Of a DNA stretch of 8,569 nucleotides, positions 1-5,521 are shown in pieces (within the stretch, counting starts at the first letter, position 1; every line of letters begins with the position of its first letter). The position numbers and the translations under genes are program-made. Under the pieces are notes generated by a model that was not told the DNA's origin, did not search any database, and saw only the letters and a list, made by a program, of their open reading frames with translations. The DNA comes from HGM13233 sp964478515 (GTDB lineage Bacteria; Bacillota; Clostridia; Oscillospirales; Ruminococcaceae), in NCBI GenBank assembly GCA_964478515.1, contig CAYZIL010000037.1:1-8569 (forward strand). The letters are read 5' to 3'.

Positions 1-288
1 ATTGTTGCTTTTGAGATATTCCGCTACTTTTGTTTTTAGCTCAGCTTTGTCCATCAAATTGTTGATAACGACCACATTGTCACAAAACGCTCTCGCCTCA
101 TCGGCGAAGCTCGCAAAAGTAAATACCACGTCGCAGGGCGTGCCCTTCGCCCGTGACATACTGGTATTGGAAACCGAAACATAAAAGGGTAACTTGAACG
201 ACTTAAAAGCGTCGTCAACATTTATGCGCAGCAGTGTACTGGTGCCGACGCCGGCACCGCAGACCGTAATGACTCTGAGATCTTTCAT
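1..288 (-). CDS. PTS sugar transporter subunit IIB (UlaB/GatB type), 3' end outside window
   Basis: This is the cytoplasmic phosphocarrier of a PTS permease. It accepts phosphate from EIIA on a cysteine and passes it to the sugar bound by EIIC. The 96 visible residues begin MKDLRVITVCGAGVGTST. Cys10 followed by GAGVGTS is the phosphocysteine loop of the lactose/ascorbate/galactitol EIIB superfamily. Later stretches (DVVFTF, VVVINNLMDKAEL) fit the alternating strand and helix fold. Family members are about 95-105 residues, so only a few C-terminal residues and the stop are missing. The ATG at 288 is supported by AAGGAG at 295-300, six bases upstream. The gene lies 13 bases after the SIS gene and is the last visible member of the operon; an EIIC gene is expected next, outside the window. 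Family call is firm; substrate is not determined by the sequence. Confidence 0.88.
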   Translation of the reverse strand, partial: MKDLRVITVCGAGVGTSTLLRINVDDAFKSFKLPFYVSVSNTSMSRAKGTPCDVVFTFASFADEARAFCDNVVVINNLMDKAELKTKVAEYLKSNN

Positions 289-301
289 ATATTTCTCCTT
301 A

Positions 302-1051
302 TCAAAGATTTCTGATTCTGAAGTAATACTTGTCGATAAGACGGTCGTTTTCTGCCTTCGCTTCCGGCATTTCGTAGGTAAGGTGGCCGTTGTAGTAAAC
401 GTCCGGCGTAATGCCTTCGGCCAGCAGGTTTTCACAGGTCTGCACCAACAGAGAGCTCAGCAGAAATACCGAGGGAATAGTCGACGTTGAGCCGACTTTC
501 ATGGTAAGTCCGTCAAGCTTTACCGCAGCGTCGCCGATTATAGAGCAGTTATCAATTACGACGTCGGCAAAATCCTTAAGCTTTTTGCCGGTACTGTGGT
601 GGGGCTTGAGAAAATCCGAATAGGCAATGTTGGTTATAGCTATTACTTTTACTCCGCGCTCGTTGCACTCTCTGGCTACGTCTATGGTCGTGGCGTTGTT
701 GCCCGAGTTGGAAATGGCAATCATCACGTCGGGCGGCGCAACACGGTTGTATTGGACCGTGAGCTGGCCTAAGCCCTCAACCTTTTCCATGTGGCTGGTC
801 TTGGTTATCTCGTTAATGCCGGCCACCGCAGGCTCGAATATGGCGTGGATATTGGCCATCGTCGCCGCGCGCCAGAAAATGTCCTCGGTAATCAGTCCCG
901 AATGCCCGGTACCGAAGGCGTGGATGATACCGTCGTTTTTGGTGCATTCGGCAAGTATCGCCGCCGCCTTTTCAATGTTTTCGCCCTGGGAGTCGTAGGC
1001 CTTTTGCACGACCTCCTGCATTGTGGTGAAGTACTGCTGCCATGCTTTCAT
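302..1051 (-). CDS. SIS-domain sugar-phosphate-binding protein, UPF0309/COG4821 family
   Basis: A 249-residue protein with a single SIS (sugar isomerase) fold, predicted to bind a phosphosugar in the cytoplasm. Visible motifs are FGTGHS (residues 46-51), the serine-rich ISNSG phosphate loop (113-117), HHSTGKKL (151-158), VIDN followed by GDA (about 166-175), VGSTST (186-191) and a C-terminal NDRLIDKYYFRI. This set and the length match the UPF0309 family of stand-alone SIS proteins. That family often sits beside PTS or sugar ABC genes and its reaction is not established. The SIS fold also occurs in GlmS, MurQ etherase and AgaS-type deaminase/isomerases, so an isomerase, deaminase or lyase acting on the imported sugar phosphate is possible. 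The start at 1051 is preceded by AAAGGA at 1062-1067. It lies 53 bases after nanE, in the same transcription unit. Confidence 0.85.
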   Translation of the reverse strand: MKAWQQYFTTMQEVVQKAYDSQGENIEKAAAILAECTKNDGIIHAFGTGHSGLITEDIFWRAATMANIHAIFEPAVAGINEITKTSHMEKVEGLGQLTVQYNRVAPPDVMIAISNSGNNATTIDVARECNERGVKVIAITNIAYSDFLKPHHSTGKKLKDFADVVIDNCSIIGDAAVKLDGLTMKVGSTSTIPSVFLLSSLLVQTCENLLAEGITPDVYYNGHLTYEMPEAKAENDRLIDKYYFRIRNL

Positions 1052-1104
1052 AGTAGGTCATTCCTTTCTGCTTGGGTTTTTATCTTTAGTACGAACGTGC
1101 CGTC

Positions 1105-1815
1105 TTACACACCGGCGTCCTGTAAAATCGTCTTGACAATTTTTTTCGGCTCGGTAATGGAGGTTCCTATTACCACGCTCCAGGCGCCGGCGTCAAGACA
1201 CTTGCGCATCTTTTCGCCGTTGGTTATGCGCCCCTCGGCAATAATGTGCTCCACGCCCTTGGCGCGAAGGTCGCTGATTATTTCATAGTCAGGTTCGGGC
1301 GTCGGCAACTGTCCGAAAATTATCGGGTTTTTGGAATAGGACGTGTATCCGGAAAGCGTCGTACCGACCATGTCGGCGCCGTAATTCCAGGCGGCCACGC
1401 CCTCCTCAAGTGTAGAAATATCGGCTATTACAAAGGCATTGAAGCGTTTTTTTATCTCGCCGATAAACTTTTCCAGCGTCAGGTCGTCGTAGCGCTCGCG
1501 CTTGGTGCCGTCAACGGCTATACCGTCGGCGCCGGCCTCCAAAAGCTGTTCGACCTCGCGCAGTGTCGGCGTAATGCGAAAATCGCCGGTAAACATGTCG
1601 CCGCTGCGGTAAACTTTTTTTATGCCTATTACCGGCACGCTGACGGCCGCTTTCAGCGCGGCGACGTTTTCGTAGTTGGTGCGCACGGCGCAAGCGCCGC
1701 CGGCAACCACACTTTCGGCAACACAGGCCATCGTCTGCGGCACACCCATTTCGGGGTTAAAGTCGCTGCCCGCGTAGCACGAAACTATCAATCCGCCCTT
1801 GATCTTGTCTAACAT
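1105..1815 (-). CDS. nanE: N-acetylmannosamine-6-phosphate 2-epimerase (NanE)
   Basis: A cytoplasmic TIM-barrel enzyme that converts ManNAc-6-P to GlcNAc-6-P, the step that feeds ManNAc and sialic acid carbon into amino-sugar catabolism. The 236 residues match the usual NanE length of about 220-240. Family motifs in order are GGLIVSCYA (7-15), AVRTN (43-47, catalytic-region Arg), PVIGIKK (61-67, which contains the Lys expected to be catalytic), FRITPTLREV (79-88), GADGIAVDGTKR (95-106), ADISTLEEG (131-139), GTTLSGYT (151-158), IIAEGRI (191-197, with the expected catalytic Glu194) and VVIGTSIT (214-221). The ATG overlaps the EIIA stop by seven bases, and GGAGGG lies six bases upstream inside the EIIA gene, so the two are probably translationally coupled. 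No nanA or nanK is visible, so a PTS may deliver ManNAc-6-P directly. Functional call is strong. Confidence 0.93.
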   Translation of the reverse strand: MLDKIKGGLIVSCYAGSDFNPEMGVPQTMACVAESVVAGGACAVRTNYENVAALKAAVSVPVIGIKKVYRSGDMFTGDFRITPTLREVEQLLEAGADGIAVDGTKRERYDDLTLEKFIGEIKKRFNAFVIADISTLEEGVAAWNYGADMVGTTLSGYTSYSKNPIIFGQLPTPEPDYEIISDLRAKGVEHIIAEGRITNGEKMRKCLDAGAWSVVIGTSITEPKKIVKTILQDAGV

Positions 1816-2261
1816 TCCTGCCCTCCTATAGCCATAACGTCGTTATACGAAGCCGCCTCAAGCAGCTTGTCCACATTGCTCTCGTCACACAAAAACTTTG
1901 CGACAGCTTTGAAAAGGTCGAGATGTTCCTCATTGCTGCAAGCGGCTATGGCAAACACCACTCGCACGGGGTCGTTTTGGGGATGGCCGAAGTCTATTCC
2001 CTTTTTCAGCGTCAGCAAAGCAATGCTGTTTTTGCTCACGTTTCCTTCCGGCCGCGCGTGTGCCAGCGCCACCCCGGGCATAATTACTATGTACGCGCCG
2101 TTGCGCTTGACCATATCCACCATGGCCTCGCGGTAAGCCGCGTTTATGCAGCCGCCCTCAATAAGTTTATCGCCGGCAAAGCGGACGGCCTGTTCCCAGT
2201 CGGCAAACTCGCAGCCCAGCGAAACACGTTCGGGGCTCAAATAATCTTTCATTTGCGTCAT
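1809..2261 (-). CDS. PTS sugar transporter subunit IIA (PTS_EIIA_2, fructose/mannitol/ascorbate type)
   Basis: The cytoplasmic phosphocarrier that takes phosphate from HPr on a histidine and hands it to EIIB. The 150 residues form one EIIA type-2 domain: LSPERV near the N-terminus, AVRFAGDKLIE (25-35), GVALAHARPE (63-72) with the phosphorylated His68, a LLTLKKGIDFGHPQNDPV stretch containing the second conserved His, and a helical C-terminus. Length fits UlaC/SgaA-like stand-alone EIIAs. It starts six bases after the regulator stop. AAGGAG lies about 12 bases before ATG 2261, a slightly long spacing; another ATG three codons in (2252) is less well placed. The domain resembles the EIIA domain at the C-terminus of the adjacent regulator, sharing AVRFAG, GVAL-H and HPQNDPV. 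It probably acts with the EIIB at 1-288 and an unseen EIIC. Family certain; sugar unknown. Confidence 0.92.
   Translation of the reverse strand: MTQMKDYLSPERVSLGCEFADWEQAVRFAGDKLIEGGCINAAYREAMVDMVKRNGAYIVIMPGVALAHARPEGNVSKNSIALLTLKKGIDFGHPQNDPVRVVFAIAACSNEEHLDLFKAVAKFLCDESNVDKLLEAASYNDVMAIGGQEC
1821..1826 (-). promoter_or_regulatory. Ribosome binding site of nanE inside the EIIA gene
   Basis: On the minus strand GGAGGG lies six bases before the nanE ATG (1815), within the last codons of the EIIA gene. It fixes the nanE start and, with the ATGTTAG start/stop overlap, suggests coupled translation of EIIA and NanE. Confidence 0.75.
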
Positions 2262-2267
2262 TACGGC

Positions 2268-4367
2268 TCAAAGCTCCTTCAAATATCCGAATATAGTCTG
2301 TGCATCGTCCGCCTTGCAGAGCTCATTTACACCGTAGACGTCGAGCAGTTTTATAAAGTCCTTCAACGCCCTGACATGCGTGTAACTGTCCACAGGCGCA
2401 AGACACAGTATCAGGCCCACCGGGTCGTTTTGCGGGTGATGGAAGACGACGGGCGTCTCCAGCGTCACCAGACTCATCGCCGCGCGCGAAACGCCGCAGG
2501 CCACCTTGCTGTGCACCAGCGCCACGCCCTTACTGACCACAACATACGGTCCGGCGCTTTTTACGGTGTCTACCAGCGATTTTACGAACTGGCGGTTTGC
2601 GGCGCCGCTCGCGCATATCAGGCCGCCGGCAAATCTGACCGCGTCTTCCCAACAAGCGGCGTGCTGCCGCACTCTTATGAACTCCGGCGTCAGCAGTTCG
2701 CACAGCGCCGGCTGTATTTTATCCAGCTTAATGTTTATCCCCATTCGCGAAAAACATTCCGACAGCGCACAGACAAACTCCTGCGTGCCGCTAATGGCGC
2801 AGTACTGCTCTACGGTGTCGAGCACGTCGGTGAAAAAGGTCAGCGAGTCCTCGGTAAAGCTCTCTTTGCAGGTGTACTGCCGCATCATCCGGTCTATCTT
2901 GCGAAAATCCTCGTCGGTAGGAATTGCGTTAACCTGTACCCAGGGGATGTCGCCGCGGTCTATTTGGATACTGGAGACGATAAAATCGACGTCGGGCAGT
3001 TCGGCACTTTGCAGTTCGGCGCTGGTAATAGTGGCGATAACGCGCACATTGTTGAAGCGCGAACAGACAAGTTCTTTCATCAGGCTCGCCGTGCCGACGC
3101 CGTAGACGCACACAATTGCTATGCGGCTAATTGGCAAATAGCGCTTGCGGCGCTCCATTGACGCGCAAAAGTGCAGCGCCAGGTAGGCAATGTCGTCCTC
3201 TGTAATGCCCACGAGCAAGTCGGTGTCAAGCTCGTCTATAACTCCCACCAGGGTGTCGAACACCTCGCGGTAATTCGCCTTAATTACCGACAAGCTGGGG
3301 TTTACTACGGGTACATGGTTCTTCAGCTTGAAAACGGTCGGCTCCAAGTGCAGCTGCAGCGCATTGTACAGCTCGTCGTCCTCTAAAAAATCGAAGTTCA
3401 GTTTCGCGCCCATGTCGCGTATTAACCGGTCGACAAGCACCTGTATTTGCGCCCAGTCCTCGTTGAAGTTCGGTTCCTGAATGGTGTATTTTGCGCCGTA
3501 CAGCATAATGGCGACCATGCAAATTTCGCTTTCGCTGAAAACGTCGTTCAACAGCTGTCCGGCAGCGGCGGCAATGTCGCGGGCGAAACCATATTCCTTC
3601 GTTGCCGACATCATTCGCACCTTCTCGTCGGCAATCTCTATAAACCGGCCGCAGCTCATGCGCGTCATTGCAATAGCAAGGTAGAGAACTATGTCGCGCA
3701 GCGAGTTGAACGACAAGCGCCGTTCCATTTTCCTTTCAACCCCGTAGATTATCTCCAACAGCTCGGGCATCCACTCGTCGCAAAACATTGCTCTGATGCC
3801 CCGCTCGATAAAGTCGTGACTGTAGCCGGCGCCGGAAAGGTAGTTGCTAAAGTCCAAATAGCGCTCGACCGTGTTCAGACACAGCGAGCGCAGCTTGCGC
3901 TCGTCGCCGCAAACGCGGTTGCCGCTGCCGGTCTTGCACTCCATTTCGGCGCTGCCCTCGGCGGCCATGTCCTGCTTGAGTGCCGCCAGGTCCTTGTCAA
4001 TGCAGCTTTTGCTCACGCTCAAGCACTCGGCAAAATAGCGGCTGGTAAGGTAGTCGTCAGCGGCTATCATGTTCATCAGCATAAAGGTCTTGCGCTCGCT
4101 TGAGCGCAGCGAATAGTTGTACGAGTCGAGTTCGGACAGCGAGTGCATTAACTGTTCGCGCTGCGAGTCGCTTAAGCGCAGCTGTACTCCCTCGTGCCTG
4201 CTGACAGATATTTCCGGCAGACCCTCGCTGACCAGAAACGCGGACGCCTCTTCTATTTCGTAGCGTATCAGCCGCGGCGAAACGCCCAGGCGCTCCGCCA
4301 GTTCGCTGATTTTGTAAAATTCCGCGTCGCTGATAGTGGTTATCAGTTTGACCGCTTTGCTGTTCAT
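2268..4367 (-). CDS. PRD-containing PTS-sensing transcriptional regulator (MtlR/LicR-like, BglG family annotation)
   Basis: A 699-residue multidomain regulator. In order it has an N-terminal winged HTH (about 1-60, SELAERLGVSPRLIRYEIEE), a second HTH-like region (about 100-140), PRD1 (about 190-290), PRD2 (about 310-405), a GatB-like EIIB domain (about 413-500, IAIVCVYGVGTASL with Cys420) and a type-2 EIIA domain (about 560-699, GVALVHSK with His619, then HHPQNDPV). DNA-binding HTHs in place of an RNA-binding CAT domain point to a DNA-binding activator, not an antiterminator. PRD2 keeps both expected His (340 in LQLHLEPT, 399 in LALHF). In PRD1 they are replaced by Tyr (IVLYLAIAMTR) and Met (VAIMLYGAK). 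In this class HPr phosphorylates PRD2 while EIIA/EIIB of the cognate PTS modify the C-terminal domains. Start 4367 is chosen because it has GGGAG five bases upstream and fits the HTH; an in-frame ATG at 4427 with AAGGGG would add 20 residues. It is first in the operon, so probably autoregulated. Confidence 0.9.
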   Translation of the reverse strand: MNSKAVKLITTISDAEFYKISELAERLGVSPRLIRYEIEEASAFLVSEGLPEISVSRHEGVQLRLSDSQREQLMHSLSELDSYNYSLRSSERKTFMLMNMIAADDYLTSRYFAECLSVSKSCIDKDLAALKQDMAAEGSAEMECKTGSGNRVCGDERKLRSLCLNTVERYLDFSNYLSGAGYSHDFIERGIRAMFCDEWMPELLEIIYGVERKMERRLSFNSLRDIVLYLAIAMTRMSCGRFIEIADEKVRMMSATKEYGFARDIAAAAGQLLNDVFSESEICMVAIMLYGAKYTIQEPNFNEDWAQIQVLVDRLIRDMGAKLNFDFLEDDELYNALQLHLEPTVFKLKNHVPVVNPSLSVIKANYREVFDTLVGVIDELDTDLLVGITEDDIAYLALHFCASMERRKRYLPISRIAIVCVYGVGTASLMKELVCSRFNNVRVIATITSAELQSAELPDVDFIVSSIQIDRGDIPWVQVNAIPTDEDFRKIDRMMRQYTCKESFTEDSLTFFTDVLDTVEQYCAISGTQEFVCALSECFSRMGINIKLDKIQPALCELLTPEFIRVRQHAACWEDAVRFAGGLICASGAANRQFVKSLVDTVKSAGPYVVVSKGVALVHSKVACGVSRAAMSLVTLETPVVFHHPQNDPVGLILCLAPVDSYTHVRALKDFIKLLDVYGVNELCKADDAQTIFGYLKEL

Positions 4368-4480
4368 AGCATCTCCCGCCCTCTGTTTTGATTCTACCGC
4401 ACGCCTTTCGCAAGGAAAAGCGCACATTTTTCCCCTTCATTGCAACAATTTGTACAACATCTTCATTTTTCGTTCACAAA

Positions 4481-4509
4481 ATTATGTAAATCATTCTTTT
4501 GATTGTCGC
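4481..4509 (-). promoter_or_regulatory. Predicted sigma-70-type promoter of the PTS operon
   Basis: Read on the minus strand, GCGACA (4504-4509, four of six matches to TTGACA) is separated by exactly 17 bases from CATAAT (4481-4486, five of six matches to TATAAT). Transcription would start near 4474, giving a leader of about 105 bases to the ATG at 4367, or about 47 to the one at 4427. No rho-independent terminator or antiterminator hairpin is evident in the leader. That agrees with DNA-level activation by the HTH regulator. Confidence 0.55.
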
Positions 4510-4634
4510 CGCCAAAGCCGTACATCGCCCGTAATAGCACAAATAACGGGTCGCCGTGCTTGCAAGCGGCAGCAGATATTCTTTGCAAGATAACACCTGC
4601 TGAAAAGATTATTATATTATTCCCGCCGCAAACA

Positions 4635-4643
4635 TGCTATTAT
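4635..4643 (+). promoter_or_regulatory. Predicted extended -10 promoter of plsY
   Basis: TGCTATTAT is an extended -10 element (TGn followed by TATTAT, five of six matches), with no good -35 at 17 bases. It sits inside a small dyad, ATGCT-attata-AGCAT (4634-4649). The start point would be near 4650, about 30 bases before the plsY ATG. No FapR-like operator is recognisable. Confidence 0.45.
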
Positions 4644-4679
4644 AAGCATTAAATAATTCGCCGCCAAAAGAGGTTGGAC

Positions 4680-5279
4680 ATGATAATTAAATTTATTTTT
4701 TGCGCCGTCGCCGCCTACTTGCTGGGCTGCGTCAACGCGGCGTACATCTATTCGCGAAAAATAAAGAACGACGACATTCGCAAGTACGGCAGCGGCAACG
4801 CCGGCAGCACGAACATCCTGCGGGTGTACGGCGTCAAGGCGGCGCTGATAGTCTTTTGCTGCGACCTGCTCAAGGGCTTTTTGGCCGTATCGCTCGCAGC
4901 GCTGCTTGTGCCGGGCAGTTCGCTCGCGAAGGTCGTGGCGGCAGTGTGCGTCGTCTGCGGCCACAACTGGCCCTGTTTTATGGACTACCGCGGCGGCAAG
5001 GGCGTGGCGGCAAGTCTCGGGGCGGTGTTCGCGCTTTATGCTCCGGCCGGGCTTATTGCCCTTTGCGTCGCGCTGCCGGTAATATTTGCCTTTAAGATGG
5101 TATCGCTCGGGGCGCTTGTCGGCTTTGTGGGCGCGTCGCTGGCACTGCTGCTGCTCAGCGGCGACACGGTGCTTTTTGCCGGCGGCCTGGCGCTGACGCT
5201 TATGGCCTTCTACCAGCACCGCGGCAATATTTCCCGAATAATCTCCGGCACCGAAAGCAAGCTCAGCTTCCGCAAATGA
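4680..5279 (+). CDS. plsY: Glycerol-3-phosphate acyltransferase PlsY (acyl-phosphate dependent)
   Basis: An integral membrane enzyme that transfers the acyl group from acyl-phosphate (made by PlsX) to sn-glycerol-3-phosphate. The product is lysophosphatidic acid, the first committed phospholipid intermediate. The 199 residues match the family length. Motifs are YGSGNAGSTNILRVYG (36-51), DLLKG (62-66), CGHNWPCF followed by RGGKGVAASLG (93-114), and HRGNISRIISGTE (180-192). Hydrophobic segments lie near 1-22, 53-78, 84-96, 112-138 and 143-178. The ATG at 4680 is chosen because AGAGG (4669-4673) is six bases upstream; a TTG two codons earlier overlaps that site and is less likely. No plsX or other lipid gene is adjacent. 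It is a single-gene unit between its own promoter and a strong terminator. Confidence 0.95.
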   Translation: MIIKFIFCAVAAYLLGCVNAAYIYSRKIKNDDIRKYGSGNAGSTNILRVYGVKAALIVFCCDLLKGFLAVSLAALLVPGSSLAKVVAAVCVVCGHNWPCFMDYRGGKGVAASLGAVFALYAPAGLIALCVALPVIFAFKMVSLGALVGFVGASLALLLLSGDTVLFAGGLALTLMAFYQHRGNISRIISGTESKLSFRK

Positions 5280-5321
5280 CAGCTCTTTTTTTACCCGCGC
5301 CGCAAAACAGACGGCGCCGAA

Positions 5322-5367
5322 CAAACAAAAGCAGCCGCGGCCTTCACGCCGCGGCTGCTTTTGTTTG
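5322..5367 (+). terminator. Strong rho-independent terminator after plsY, possibly bidirectional
   Basis: A perfect inverted repeat with 20-base arms (5322-5341 and 5348-5367) and a six-base loop CTTCAC. The core GCAGCCGCGGC pairs with GCCGCGGCTGC, and the outer part of the stem is the A-tract on the left and TTTTGTTTG on the right. It lies about 42 bases after the plsY stop and separates plsY from the phosphate transporter genes. Because both arms carry A/T tracts, it could also stop transcription arriving on the minus strand. Confidence 0.9.
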
Positions 5368-5437
5368 GAGAGCGCTGCGCATATTTTCGTCTGCACGCCG
5401 CTAACGCACGCGGCACTGCCGCGGCCGCGCAAATAAC

Positions 5438-5476
5438 TTTACGCAGGTTTTACACTGCCGATAACGCTTTTTTACG
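5438..5476 (+). promoter_or_regulatory. PhoP-box-like direct repeats upstream of the first Na/Pi cotransporter gene
   Basis: Hexamers recur at exact 11-base steps: TTTACG (5438-5443), TTTACA (5449-5454), a degenerate GATAAC (5460-5465) and TTTACG (5471-5476), each separated by five bases. The Bacillus PhoP box is direct repeats of TT(A/T/C)ACA with about five-base spacers. A weak -10 (TACTTT, 5486-5491) follows at the distance expected for PhoP-activated promoters, placing the start near 5498. The site is 46 bases before the ATG. Binding is inferred. Confidence 0.6.
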
Positions 5477-5521
5477 CAAATGGGGTACTTTAGTAGACAG
5501 AAAATGCGAAAGGCAGCTTAA

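Larger units (their letters stand above)
4368..4679. other. Divergent intergenic region between PTS operon and plsY
   Basis: About 310 bases with no convincing gene; part may code if the regulator uses the upstream start at 4427. It is more AT-rich than its flanks. It holds a minus-strand promoter (4481-4509), a plus-strand extended -10 (4635-4643), the perfect palindrome GCTTGCAAGC (4558-4567), the palindrome TTGTACAA (4450-4457), and three TTGCAA hexamers (4440-4445, 4560-4565, 4583-4588). The last group might be operator elements for the regulator, but this is a guess from repetition only. Confidence 0.55.

Noticed and set aside
1923..3161. A 412-codon open frame on the plus strand
   Set aside because: It is antisense to the well-supported EIIA and PRD regulator genes. 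Its composition is that of a reverse-frame shadow in GC-rich DNA and it has no recognisable domain.
3447..4103. A 218-codon open frame on the plus strand
   Set aside because: It lies fully within the regulator gene on the opposite strand and encodes no recognisable domain.
4368..4480. RNA antiterminator (RAT) and terminator in the regulator leader
   Set aside because: The regulator carries DNA-binding HTH domains, not a CAT domain, and no stem with a U-tract is visible in the leader.
4485..4490. TTTACA on the minus strand near the PTS operon promoter as a PhoP half-site
   Set aside because: It is a single unit with no second hexamer at 11-base spacing, so it does not meet the pattern seen before the transporter genes.
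4639..4644. Perfect TATAAT on the minus strand as the PTS operon promoter
   Set aside because: The sequence 17 bases upstream (TGGCGG) is a poor -35 and the leader would be about 265 bases. The promoter at 4481-4509 is better in both boxes and spacing.
4617..5432. A 271-codon open frame on the minus strand
   Set aside because: It runs antisense through plsY and the terminator hairpin, is rich in Arg, His, Gln and Ala, and has no family motif.
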